Shown piece by piece: positions 17,237 through 25,220 of a stretch of 28,031 nucleotides of DNA; positions within the stretch are counted from its first letter, which is position 1, and the number at the start of each line of letters is the position of its first letter. The position numbers and the translations under genes are program-made. Under the pieces are notes generated by a model, which did no database searches, was not told the DNA's origin, and saw only the letters and a program-made list of their open reading frames with translations. The DNA lies in the NCBI GenBank assembly GCA_946885435.1, contig CAMPGL010000008.1:1-28031 (forward strand). The letters run 5' to 3'. The stretch is from an uncultured Brevundimonas sp. Its GTDB lineage: Bacteria > Pseudomonadota > Alphaproteobacteria > Caulobacterales > Caulobacteraceae.

Positions 17237-18232
17237 TCAGAGTTCGGACAGCAGCCGCTCGAGGCGCTGCATGTCCGCTGGCGGTTCGGTGCGGAAGTCC
17301 ATCCGCTGGCCCGTCACGGGATGGACGAAGCCGAGCACCGCCGCGTGGAGCGCCTGGCGGGTCAGGCCCGCCTCGGTCATGGCGGCCCGGACCGGCGCTG
17401 AGGGAGAGCCGGAGCCGTAGATCGGGTCCCCGAGCAGGGGCGCGCCGAGCGAGGCCAGGTGGACGCGGATCTGGTGGGTGCGGCCCGTATGCAGGCGGCA
17501 CTCGACCCGGGCGGCCAGCGGCCTGTCGAGCGGGCCGAAGGCCGCCGTGGTGCGATAGTCGGTGACGGCGAGCCGACCGCCGGTTCTCAGCACCGCCATC
17601 TTCTTGCGGTCGGACGAGGAGCGGCCGATGCGCGTCTCGATCCGGCCCGACGCCGGGCGCGGCGCTCCGCGGGTGAGCGCCACATACATGCGCTCGAGGT
17701 CATGGGCGGCGAACAGGGCCGACAGGCCGGCGTGGGCCGCGTCCGACTTGGCGGCGACCATCACGCCGGAGGTGTCCTTGTCGAGTCGGTGGACGATGCC
17801 CGGCCGCGCCACCCCCCCGACGCCCGAGAGGGAGCCGGCGCAGTGGTGCAGCAGGGCGTTGACCAAGGTGCCGGTCTCGTTGCCCGGGGCCGGATGCACC
17901 GTCATGCCGGCCGGCTTGTCGACGACGATCAGGTGGGCGTCCTCGAACAGGACCGTCAGCGGAATGGCCTCGGGCTGCGGATCGGCGGGAAGCGGCGGCG
18001 GGATGTCGATCTCATAGAGGCCGGGCTGCGCCTTGGAGGAACCGTCGGAGACCACCGTCCCGTCCCGGCTGACGCGTCCCTCGGCCATCAGGGCCTGCAG
18101 CCGGGCTCGGGACAGATCGGGACAGGCCTCGGCCAGCGCCTTGTCCAGGCGCACGCCCGCCACGTCCGCGCCCAGCTCGACGACGAGCGGCTCGGCGTCC
18201 TCCTCGTCCGCGTCCAGCCCGGGGTCGACCAT
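17237..18232 (-). CDS. rluD: 23S rRNA pseudouridine synthase RluD
   Basis: A 331-residue cytoplasmic enzyme that isomerises uridines in helix 69 of 23S rRNA (1911/1915/1917 in E. coli numbering). An S4 RNA-binding domain occupies about residues 24-80 (VRLDKALAEACPDLSRARLQ). The catalytic domain follows with VVDKPAGMTVHP (104-115), the signature HRLDKDTSG at 148-156 (catalytic D151) and LHTGRTHQIRVHLA near the C-terminal third. Its length and acidic N-terminus fit RluD rather than the shorter RluA or RluC. The ATG at 18232 faces phoD across a 74-base divergent gap that contains a 12-base palindrome. Confidence 0.92.
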   Translation of the reverse strand: MVDPGLDADEEDAEPLVVELGADVAGVRLDKALAEACPDLSRARLQALMAEGRVSRDGTVVSDGSSKAQPGLYEIDIPPPLPADPQPEAIPLTVLFEDAHLIVVDKPAGMTVHPAPGNETGTLVNALLHHCAGSLSGVGGVARPGIVHRLDKDTSGVMVAAKSDAAHAGLSALFAAHDLERMYVALTRGAPRPASGRIETRIGRSSSDRKKMAVLRTGGRLAVTDYRTTAAFGPLDRPLAARVECRLHTGRTHQIRVHLASLGAPLLGDPIYGSGSPSAPVRAAMTEAGLTRQALHAAVLGFVHPVTGQRMDFRTEPPADMQRLERLLSEL

Positions 18233-18256
18233 GGCCCTTGATAGCGGTCATCGGCC

Positions 18257-18268
18257 TGTCGCGCGACA
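18257..18268. promoter_or_regulatory. 12-bp perfect palindrome between rluD and phoD
   Basis: TGTCGCGCGACA is a perfect palindrome 25 bases before the rluD start and 38 bases before the phoD start. It sits where the divergent promoters must be, just upstream of a GCTAGA element that could be a -10 for phoD. It could be an operator, but GC-rich DNA makes CG palindromes common. Confidence 0.3.
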
Positions 18269-18306
18269 TGGGCTAGACAGGCGCGGAGGGACATTGGGAG
18301 GCGAGC

Positions 18307-19962
18307 ATGAGGATCGACCGCAGGCAGGCGCTCGGACTGATCGGCGCGGGCGCGGCGACGACGGGCTGCGCGACGGCGGCGCCGTCGGGGGCGGTCGCCT
18401 TTCGACACGGCGTCGCCGCCGGCGACCCCACGCGCGAGGGCGCGATCCTGTGGACGCGAGTCAGCGGTCTGGAGGCGTCCGGCGGCCAGGCCGAAATCCG
18501 CTACGAAGTGTCCGAGACCGACGACTTCGACCGGGTCTTCGCCACGGGACGGGGGACCGTGAGCGCGGAGCGCGACTGGACCTTCAAGCCCGATGTCCGG
18601 GGGCTGTCGGCGGGACGCGTCTACCACTACCGCTTCCGCTGCGGGGACGCCGCCTCGCCCGTCGGCCGCTTCCGCACCCTGCCCGCAGCGGATTCCACCG
18701 ACGAGGTCGTGCTGGCCGTGGCCTCCTGCTCGCTGCACCCCGGCGGCTATTTCCATGCCTATCGCGCCATCGCGGGGCTGGATCGGGTCGACGCCGTCGT
18801 GCACCTGGGCGACTACATCTACGAATATGGCGCCGCGCCGAACGACTACGGCATGCGCACCGGAGTGCAGCTGGGTCGCATTCCCGAGCCTGCCCACGAG
18901 ATCGTGACCCTCGCCGACTACCGGGCCCGCCACGCCCAGTACAAGGCCGATCCGGACCTCCAGGCCGCCCACGCCCGCGCCGCCTGGATCATGACCTTCG
19001 ACGACCACGAGGTGACCAACGATCCCTGGGAGGGCGGGGCCCAGAATCACAACGAAGGCGAAGGGACCTGGGCGGACCGCAAGGCGGCGGCGCTGCGCGC
19101 CTATCTGGAGTGGAACCCGATCCGCGACCCGGCGCCCGGCGCCCCCCTGCACGAGGCGGTGCGCCGCTCGTTCGGCTTCGGACGCACGGCCGACCTGCAC
19201 ATGCTGGAGACCCGGCTGTCGGCCCGCTCCGAACAGCTGGAGTACGAGGACATCACCGCCCCGGACGGCTCCATCGACCGCACGCGGCTGGACGATCCCG
19301 CCCGGCGGCTGATGGGTCAGGCGCAACTTGACTGGCTGGGCGAGCAGCTGGCCGCCGGCGCGGGCTGGCAGGTGCTGGGCAACCAGGTGCTGATGGCCAA
19401 GCTGGTGGTGCCCGACCTGGTCGCGGCCGTCGGCCAGGACGCCATCGACGCCGCCCTGCCGTCCCTCCAGCCCTATCAGCAGCGCCGCCTGACCCAGATG
19501 GCGGCGCTCGGCGCGGCGCGGGCGCCGATGAACCTCGACGCCTGGGACGGCTATCCGGCCGAGCGGGACCGGCTCTACGCCAAGGTCCGTGAGGCGAACG
19601 CCAAGCTCGTCGTGCTGTCCGGCGACAGTCACTGCGCTTGGGCCAACGTCCTGCACGATGACCGGGGCCGGATCGGCGTGGAGTTCGGCGCCACGGCGGT
19701 GTCGAGCCCGGTTCCCTCCTACGCGCTGGCCCTGCCGGGCGCGCCGATGGACCGGATCGTGGCCGACGCCAATCCGGAGACGGAGTGGTGCGACTTCGGT
19801 CCGCGCGGCTTCTTCGTGCTGCATCTGACGCCCGAAGCCGTCGAATGCCGGATGATCGGCCTGTCGACCATCCTGGACCCGACCTTCGAGAGCGAAGAGC
19901 GGGGCCGCTACCGGGTCCAGGCGGAAGGGACTGGCGTTGGACCACTGCGCCGCATCGGCTGA
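18307..19962 (+). CDS. phoD: PhoD-family alkaline phosphatase/phosphodiesterase
   Basis: A 551-residue exported metallo-phosphoesterase releasing phosphate from organic esters. The N-terminus has twin arginines (DRRQALGLIG) followed by TTGC with Cys at 21, so it is a likely Tat substrate and perhaps a lipoprotein. A fibronectin-like PhoD N-domain (about 30-125) starts with FRHGVAAGDPT. The metal-site motifs follow: VASCS (C141, the Fe-ligand position in Bacillus PhoD), HLGDYIYEYG (D169), FDDHEVTND and LSGDSHCAWA. GGGAGG lies 5 bases before the ATG. No clear Pho box was seen. The strong hairpin after it mainly serves the convergent exbD. Confidence 0.92.
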   Translation: MRIDRRQALGLIGAGAATTGCATAAPSGAVAFRHGVAAGDPTREGAILWTRVSGLEASGGQAEIRYEVSETDDFDRVFATGRGTVSAERDWTFKPDVRGLSAGRVYHYRFRCGDAASPVGRFRTLPAADSTDEVVLAVASCSLHPGGYFHAYRAIAGLDRVDAVVHLGDYIYEYGAAPNDYGMRTGVQLGRIPEPAHEIVTLADYRARHAQYKADPDLQAAHARAAWIMTFDDHEVTNDPWEGGAQNHNEGEGTWADRKAAALRAYLEWNPIRDPAPGAPLHEAVRRSFGFGRTADLHMLETRLSARSEQLEYEDITAPDGSIDRTRLDDPARRLMGQAQLDWLGEQLAAGAGWQVLGNQVLMAKLVVPDLVAAVGQDAIDAALPSLQPYQQRRLTQMAALGAARAPMNLDAWDGYPAERDRLYAKVREANAKLVVLSGDSHCAWANVLHDDRGRIGVEFGATAVSSPVPSYALALPGAPMDRIVADANPETEWCDFGPRGFFVLHLTPEAVECRMIGLSTILDPTFESEERGRYRVQAEGTGVGPLRRIG

Positions 19963-19967
19963 GGCCC

Positions 19968-20002
19968 AAAAAAGAAACCGCCCCGGTCAGGGACCGGGGC
20001 GG
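19968..20002 (-). terminator. Intrinsic terminator of exbD, shared hairpin with phoD
   Basis: CCGCCCCGGTC and GACCGGGGCGG form a perfect 11-base stem with a 3-base loop, in the 67-base gap between convergent phoD and exbD. Read on the minus strand it is followed by TTTCTTTTTT, an ideal U-tract for exbD. On the plus strand no T-run follows, so phoD would be terminated less efficiently. Confidence 0.92.
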
Positions 20003-20029
20003 CTCGAAACTCTGAGGGGCCGGAAAGGC

Positions 20030-20470
20030 CTACTCGATGTCTTCGTTGATCAGGCCGACCTGGAACCAGCCTTTGGACTGCAGGTCGTTCATGACCACCA
20101 TGAAGTCATTGTAGAGCACGTCGGCGTCGGCGCGGATCATGACCCGCTCCTCGCGGCTGCCCAGGCGGCTGAACAGTTCGCTGTCCAGACCGGCCAGTTC
20201 GACCGGCTCCGGAGCCTCTTCGCCCGTCGTGACGTAGAGCGAGCCGTCCAGCGAAATGGACACGAAGGTCGGCGGCGGCGGGTTCTCCGACGGATCCGGC
20301 GGAACCGGCGGCGGCAGATCCAGACGGATCGACACGGTCGCCAGCGGCGCGGACACCATGAAGATGATCAGCAGCACGAGCATGACGTCGACGAACGGCG
20401 TGACGTTGATGTCCGCGTTCTGCTCGATCGTCCGCCCCTTGCCGGACGGTCCCGAAAGCTTGGCGCCCAT
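20030..20470 (-). CDS. exbD: ExbD/TolR-family biopolymer transport protein
   Basis: A 146-residue inner-membrane protein with one N-terminal transmembrane helix (about residues 24-44). The helix begins in VTPFVDVMLVLLIIFM and carries the conserved proton-channel aspartate D28. A proline-rich stretch (PPPVPPDPSENPPPP) follows, then a periplasmic ExbD domain ending near RADADVLYNDFMVVMNDL. Such proteins energise TonB- or Tol-type transport with an ExbB/TolQ partner. Here neither an exbB/tolQ nor a tonB gene lies next to it; folE is upstream. The AGGAGGT ribosome site (20480-20486) is near-perfect. ExbD and TolR cannot be separated with certainty, though the domain fits ExbD better. Confidence 0.88.
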   Translation of the reverse strand: MGAKLSGPSGKGRTIEQNADINVTPFVDVMLVLLIIFMVSAPLATVSIRLDLPPPVPPDPSENPPPPTFVSISLDGSLYVTTGEEAPEPVELAGLDSELFSRLGSREERVMIRADADVLYNDFMVVMNDLQSKGWFQVGLINEDIE

Positions 20471-20613
20471 GCGCGGTTGACCTCCTAAACCGGTCCTGCG
20501 CGCTGGCGCGGGACCCTACGGTCGCGTTTCTTGGCGGCGCGAGGCCGCCTTGTAAAGCGCCAAGGCGACGCGAGTGGTTCCCGAACGCGGTTTTACGCCC
20601 CGCAGGCGAAAAC

Positions 20614-21237
20614 TCAGGCCCCGCGCGCCAGCTTCAGGAAGCGGTCCACCAGTCGGTCGTCGGTCTTGAACGCGCCGGTGAAGCGGGTGGTCACCGTCGA
20701 GACGTGCCGATGGTTCACGCCGCGCGTGGTCATGCACTGGTGCTCGGCGTCGATCATGACGGCCACGCCGCGTGGCTGCAGGCTGGCCTCGATCGCCGCG
20801 GCGATCTCTTGGGTCAGAGTCTCCTGCGTCTGCAGGCGGCGCGAGAAGATCTCGACCACCCGCGCCAGCTTGGAGATGCCGACCACCTTCTCGGCGGGCA
20901 GATAGGCCACCACCGCCTTGCCGAGGAACGGCGCCATGTGGTGCTCGCAGTGGCTCTCGACCTCGATGTCGCGCAGCAGCACCATGTCGTCATAGCCCTG
21001 CACATCCTCGAAGACGCGCGACAGCTCCTTGGCCGGATCGGCGGCGTAGCCCTCGAACCACTCGCCATAGGCGTCGACTACGCGGCGCGGCGTGTCGATC
21101 AGCCCCTCGCGGTCGGGATCGTCACCGGTCCAGGCGATGAGGGTGCGCACCGCCTCCAGCGCCTGTTCGCGGGTCGGCCGCTTGCGGTCCGCATTGGCCG
21201 CCGGCGTGGTCACGAGCGCGGGCTTGAATCCGTCCAT
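20614..21237 (-). CDS. folE: GTP cyclohydrolase I
   Basis: A 207-residue enzyme converting GTP to 7,8-dihydroneopterin triphosphate, the first step of folate synthesis. The zinc ligands C97, H100 (in [11 protein letters not shown]) and C168 ([10 protein letters not shown]) match E. coli C110, H113 and C181. [20 protein letters not shown] is the canonical type IA motif. The first 20 residues are a variable extension. The ATG at 21237 lacks an obvious ribosome site. It is divergent from cysS across 93 bases, with the inverted repeat CCGAA-GAT-TTCGG (21252-21264) 15 bases before its start. exbD lies 143 bases downstream on the same strand and may be transcribed with it. Confidence 0.96.
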   Translation of the reverse strand: MDGFKPALVTTPAANADRKRPTREQALEAVRTLIAWTGDDPDREGLIDTPRRVVDAYGEWFEGYAADPAKELSRVFEDVQGYDDMVLLRDIEVESHCEHHMAPFLGKAVVAYLPAEKVVGISKLARVVEIFSRRLQTQETLTQEIAAAIEASLQPRGVAVMIDAEHQCMTTRGVNHRHVSTVTTRFTGAFKTDDRLVDRFLKLARGA

Positions 21238-21267
21238 GGAGAGGTCGCTTACCGAAGATTTCGGCGG

Positions 21268-21295
21268 TTGGCCCGCCCGGTTCAGGCGCTATATG
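21268..21295 (+). promoter_or_regulatory. Probable promoter of cysS
   Basis: TTGGCC (21268-21273) and TATATG (21290-21295) are separated by 16 bases; the -10 lies in GCTATATG, resembling the Caulobacter housekeeping -10 that begins GCTA. Transcription would start about 30 bases before the GTG start of cysS, next to a small dyad GGGGT-CA-ACCCC (21295-21306). Confidence 0.5.
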
Positions 21296-21330
21296 GGGTC
21301 AACCCCCTTAGCCGCAAGGAAACGACGCCC

Positions 21331-22719
21331 GTGCCGCTCGTGCTCCACGACACCCTGACGCGCGAAAAGCGGTCGTTCCAGCCGCGCGAGGCGGGACGCG
21401 TCAGCCTCTATGTCTGCGGCCCGACGGTCTACAACCATGCCCACATCGGCAACGCCCGGCCCTTCGTGGTCTTCGACGTGCTGTTCCGCCTGCTCCAGCG
21501 GCTCTATCCGGACCGGCAGGTGATCTACGCCCGCAACCTCACGGACGTGGACGACAAGATCAACAGGAAGGCCGCCGATGAGGGCGTGCCGATCTCCACG
21601 ATCACTGACCGCTACACCGGGATCTTCCACCGCGACATGGACGCGCTGGGCGTGCTGCGCCCCACCTTCGAGCCCCGCGCCACCGGCCACATCGACCAGA
21701 TGATCGAGCTGATCGGCCGCCTGGTCGACAAGGGCCACGCCTATGCGGCGGAGGGCCACGTCCTCTTCGACGTCGGCTCCTACCCCGCCTACGGCGCCCT
21801 GTCCCGGCGGAACCTCGATGAGATGGAGGCCGGCGCCCGCGTCGAGGTCGCCCCCTACAAGAAGGCGCCGTTCGACTTCGTCCTGTGGAAGCCGTCCAAG
21901 CCTGGCGAGCCCGAGTGGCCCTCGCCCTGGGGCGCGGGCCGGCCCGGCTGGCACATCGAGTGCTCGGCCATGATCGAGGCGGTCTTCGGCGGCCCGATCG
22001 ACATCCACGCCGGCGGCATCGACCTGGTCTTTCCGCACCACGAGAACGAGATCGCCCAGTCGGTCTGCGGCTGCGGCCATGCAACCTTGGCCAACTACTG
22101 GATGCACAACGGCTTCCTGACCATGGACGCCGAGAAGATGTCCAAGAGCCTGGGCAACGTCACCCTGATCTCGGAGCTGCTCGACCGCGCGCCCGGCGAG
22201 GCGCTGCGCTGGGCGCTGCTCAGCGCTCACTACCGCCAGCCGCTCGACTGGACCGACGCCCTGGTGGAGCAGTCCAAGAAGAACCTGGACCGCCTCTACG
22301 GGGCGCTCCGCCGCGTCAAACAGGCGGGCGGCGCGAAGCAGGCCGAGGCGCCGGCGGAGGTGCTGGACGCCCTGGCGGACGACCTCAACACGCCCGCCGC
22401 CATCGCCGCCCTGTTCGAGACCGCCGGGGCCGTGGAACGGGCGCTGAACGAAGGCGACGGGGAGCTGGCCCGCACCTTGGGCGGCGAGCTTGCGGCCGCC
22501 GGGCGCCTCATGGGCGTGCTCCAGCAGGATCCCGACGCCTGGTTCGAGGGCGGCGCCGACGAGGCCTTCAAGGCCCGCGTTGACGCGCTCCTGGAAGCCC
22601 GCGCCGCCGCCCGGGCGGCCAAGGATTGGGCCGAGGCGGACCGCATCCGCGACGAGCTGACCGCGCTTCAGGTTGCGGTGATGGACGGCCCCACCGGCGC
22701 GACCTGGCGCCGCGCCTAG
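21331..22719 (+). CDS. cysS: Cysteinyl-tRNA synthetase
   Basis: A 462-residue class I synthetase that charges tRNA-Cys. YVCGPTVYNHAHIGNARP contains the HIGH-type motif (HIGN at 38-41), and KMSKS is at 269-273. The catalytic zinc ligands C29, C211, H236 and E240 match the E. coli set C28, C209, H234, E238. The C-terminal DALR-type helical domain ends with ARAAKDWAEADRIRDEL, typical of CysS. I place the start at GTG 21331, 10 bases after AAGGA; the open frame extends far upstream, but that part is antisense to folE. Its TAG stop and the TAG of the convergent manC share the same CTAG. Confidence 0.95.
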   Translation: MPLVLHDTLTREKRSFQPREAGRVSLYVCGPTVYNHAHIGNARPFVVFDVLFRLLQRLYPDRQVIYARNLTDVDDKINRKAADEGVPISTITDRYTGIFHRDMDALGVLRPTFEPRATGHIDQMIELIGRLVDKGHAYAAEGHVLFDVGSYPAYGALSRRNLDEMEAGARVEVAPYKKAPFDFVLWKPSKPGEPEWPSPWGAGRPGWHIECSAMIEAVFGGPIDIHAGGIDLVFPHHENEIAQSVCGCGHATLANYWMHNGFLTMDAEKMSKSLGNVTLISELLDRAPGEALRWALLSAHYRQPLDWTDALVEQSKKNLDRLYGALRRVKQAGGAKQAEAPAEVLDALADDLNTPAAIAALFETAGAVERALNEGDGELARTLGGELAAAGRLMGVLQQDPDAWFEGGADEAFKARVDALLEARAAARAAKDWAEADRIRDELTALQVAVMDGPTGATWRRA

Positions 22720-23789
22720 CCTTCGGTCGGCTTCAGCTTCGCTAGCTCGGGATGGACCTTGCGGACGTCCTGGTCCTTGTCCCTGGCCACCACCAGCACG
22801 CCCTCGGGCGTCGAGACCACCAGCACGTTCTCGAGCCCGACCACGGCGACCGGCGGGCCGCCCGAGGCCCAGACCAAGGTGTTGGAGCTGTCGACCGAAA
22901 ACCCGTTCAGCGCCGCATTGCCCGCCGCGTCGCGCGGCAGGTGCTTCCACAGTTCGGACCAGGACCCGATGTCGCTCCAGCGCGGATCGCAGGGCGCCAC
23001 GGCGGCCCTGTCGGTCGGCTCCATCACGGCGTTGTCGACCGAGATCGAGGGGCTCCTGCCGAAGGCGTCCGCGTCCAGCCGTACGACACGGCCTTCGCGT
23101 GCCGCCAGGCCCAGCGCCGCCTCGGCGGCCAGCAGCACATCCGCGCAATGCCGCGCCATCTCGCCGGCCATGACCTCGGGCGAGAACAGGAACAGGCCCG
23201 CGTTCCAATCGTAGCCGCCATCGTCGACATAGGCCTGGGCCTGCTCCAGCGGCGGCTTCTCGAGGAAGCGGTCGATGCGGAAGACCTCGTCGCCCAGGGC
23301 CTCGGCCCGCTTGATGTAGCCATAGCCGGTCACCGGACCCGAGGGCCGGATGCCGAAGGTGACGATCCGCTCCTCCGCCACCGGAGCCGCCCGGCCGATC
23401 GCGGCCCGCAACGCCTCGGGCGCGCCCATGACGTGATCGGCGGGCGCCAGCAGGACCAGCGCCTCGGGATCGATCTCGCGCGCCGCCAGGGCGGCCACCC
23501 CAGCCACCGCCGCCGTGTTCCGGGCCACGGGCTCCAGCACGATGGCCGAGGGCGCAAGGCCTATGGCCGCGAACTGCTCTTCCACCAGCTCCAGGTGCCG
23601 CGCGTTGCAGATGATCACTGGCGCCAGGAACTCGACGTCCCCCTCGCCCACGAAGCGCAGCGCCGTCTGCTGGATCAGGGTCAGGTCGCCGTCGATGGCC
23701 TGGAACTGCTTGGGCCGCGCATCGGTCGACAGGGGCCACAGGCGCGAACCCGACCCGCCCGACATGATGACCGGAATGACCTTCGCCAT
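22716..23789 (-). CDS. manC: Mannose-1-phosphate guanylyltransferase
   Basis: A 357-residue enzyme making GDP-mannose from mannose-1-phosphate and GTP for surface polysaccharides. The N-terminus has the nucleotidyltransferase signature IMSGGSGSRLWPLS (8-21) and PKQFQ, with LLAPADHVM, FGIRPSGPVTGYGYI and FLEKPP, all specific to GMPs. The C-terminal region is the left-handed helix part only; the isomerase cupin domain of bifunctional ManC/AlgA is absent. The ATG at 23789 opens MAKVIPVIMSGG; an in-frame start 19 codons earlier has no family support. The 171-base divergent gap to the glycosyltransferase gene holds both promoters, but I see no confident boxes there. Confidence 0.92.
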   Translation of the reverse strand: MAKVIPVIMSGGSGSRLWPLSTDARPKQFQAIDGDLTLIQQTALRFVGEGDVEFLAPVIICNARHLELVEEQFAAIGLAPSAIVLEPVARNTAAVAGVAALAAREIDPEALVLLAPADHVMGAPEALRAAIGRAAPVAEERIVTFGIRPSGPVTGYGYIKRAEALGDEVFRIDRFLEKPPLEQAQAYVDDGGYDWNAGLFLFSPEVMAGEMARHCADVLLAAEAALGLAAREGRVVRLDADAFGRSPSISVDNAVMEPTDRAAVAPCDPRWSDIGSWSELWKHLPRDAAGNAALNGFSVDSSNTLVWASGGPPVAVVGLENVLVVSTPEGVLVVARDKDQDVRKVHPELAKLKPTEG

Positions 23790-23960
23790 GGCCTCGAACC
23801 CCCGCAATACGCAGGCCGCCCCCGCGGCCACTCTCAACTGAAACAAGCCTATAGCCTGTCCTCTGCAACAATCGGTGACTGAAATTCACGGTCGCGGCGA
23901 CACAGTCTGCTATGAGGCGCCACCCCGGCCGCCGTTCCGGCGCGAGAAGATCCGAACCGG

Positions 23961-25220
23961 ATGGGACTGATCCGCACCCTGCCGCTGCCTATCCGCCTGC
24001 CGCTCATCCGCGGCGGGCTGGCGGCCGTGCGCGCGGCGCGGATGCGATCCTGGTCAGTCGCAGCCCAGGATCGGCCGGTCCCGGGCCCCCTGGTGGTGAC
24101 CGGCTTTCTCGACGAGGTGCTGGGCATCGGCGCCGCCGGCCGGGCCACCATCGGCGCCCTGACCGGCGCGGGTCTGGAGGTCGTTCCCCATCGTCTTCGC
24201 CCGGCCATGAAGCGCGTCTGGTCGCCCGGCGCCATGCCGCCCCTGCCGGCCGCGCCCGGCGGCGTCTGGCTGATCCACGCCAATGCGCCCGAAACCGAGA
24301 TCGCGCTCATGGCGCACGATCCGGCCGACTGGGCCGGCCGCTACCGCATTGGCTACTGGGCCTGGGAGACGACCGAGGCGCCGTCGTCCTGGGCCCGTGC
24401 CGCCCGCTGGCTGCACGAGGTCTGGGTCCCCAGCCAGTTCGTCGCCGACGCCATGGCCAGGGCCTTCGACCGCATCGGCGCGCCGCAGGAGAAGGCCAAG
24501 CTCCGGGTCATGCCGCATCCGGTCTCCGCTCCGAACGCCGTCGAGCCGGCGCCCGAGCGGTTCAACCTGGATCCCGCCAAGCAGCACGCCCTGGTCATGT
24601 TCGACGGCCGCTCGGCCTTCGCCCGCAAGAACCCCTGGGGCGCCATCGAGGCCTGGACCCGAGCCTTCCCCGAGCCCGCCACTGACGCCCAGTTGCTGGT
24701 CAAGGCGGTGTCTCTCCACGCCGACCGCCGCGCCGCCCGCAAGCTCAAGGCCCTCGCCGCCCGCCGCCCCGACATCGTTCTGTTCGAGGAGCACCTGACG
24801 GCGCTTGAGCTCTGGTCGCTGCTCGCCTCGGTCGAGGTGGTGCTGAGCCCCTATCGCTCCGAGGGCTTCGGCCTGGTCCAGGCCGAGGCCATGGCCGTCG
24901 GACGCCCCGTCATCGCCACCGGATGGTCGGCCCCGGCCGAGTTCATCGACGACCAGTCGGGCGTGCTGCTGCCCTACCGTCTGATCCCCGTGCGCGATCC
25001 CACCGGCGCCTACAATCGCGGCGAATGGGCCGAGCCGGACATCGACGCCTGCGCCCGCGCCCTGCGCGACCTGCTCGACAATCCCGAGCGGGCCCGCGCG
25101 CTGGGCGAGGCCGCCCCCGCCCGCATCGCGCGCCTGTCCGAGCCCTGGTCCCGCGACAATCTCTCCCGGCTGCCTATGGCCGCCTTCCTCTCCAAACCTG
25201 CTAGAAGCCCGTCCCCATGA
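23961..25220 (+). CDS. GT4-family glycosyltransferase
   Basis: A 419-residue GT-B-fold enzyme, probably transferring a sugar onto a surface glycan or lipid carrier at the cytoplasmic face of the membrane. The C-terminal domain has the GT4 signature SPYRSEGFGLVQAEAMAVG with the E-x7-E pair E301 and E309, followed by GRPVIATGWSAPAEFI. The N-terminal domain includes GFLDEVLGIGAAGRATIGAL, a likely acceptor-side glycine-rich loop, and IGYWAWETTEAP, seen in many related bacterial glycosyltransferases. Donor and acceptor are not predictable. The start is the ATG at 23961 with a weak ribosome site. Its TGA overlaps the next ATG as ATGA, coupling it to the aminotransferase. Confidence 0.85.
   Translation: MGLIRTLPLPIRLPLIRGGLAAVRAARMRSWSVAAQDRPVPGPLVVTGFLDEVLGIGAAGRATIGALTGAGLEVVPHRLRPAMKRVWSPGAMPPLPAAPGGVWLIHANAPETEIALMAHDPADWAGRYRIGYWAWETTEAPSSWARAARWLHEVWVPSQFVADAMARAFDRIGAPQEKAKLRVMPHPVSAPNAVEPAPERFNLDPAKQHALVMFDGRSAFARKNPWGAIEAWTRAFPEPATDAQLLVKAVSLHADRRAARKLKALAARRPDIVLFEEHLTALELWSLLASVEVVLSPYRSEGFGLVQAEAMAVGRPVIATGWSAPAEFIDDQSGVLLPYRLIPVRDPTGAYNRGEWAEPDIDACARALRDLLDNPERARALGEAAPARIARLSEPWSRDNLSRLPMAAFLSKPARSPSP

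Noticed and set aside
18088..19824. Minus-strand open frame (578 codons) opposite phoD
   Set aside because: Antisense to PhoD, which has a signal peptide and all metal motifs; the translation is a codon-bias shadow.
20533..20549. Hairpin GGCGGC-GCGAG-GCCGCC between folE and exbD as a folE terminator
   Set aside because: Only 6 paired bases and no T-run on the minus strand; such short GC dyads are expected by chance here.
21289..23889. Long minus-strand open frame (866 codons) across cysS and manC
   Set aside because: It runs antisense to CysS and out of frame through ManC, both with complete catalytic motifs. Its translation is Gly/Arg/Ala-rich and resembles no protein.
23790..23960. Promoter boxes in the manC/glycosyltransferase divergent gap (e.g. 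TATAGG on the minus strand, TATGAG on the plus strand)
   Set aside because: No -35 element at acceptable spacing could be paired with either candidate -10; promoters must exist here, but I cannot place them.
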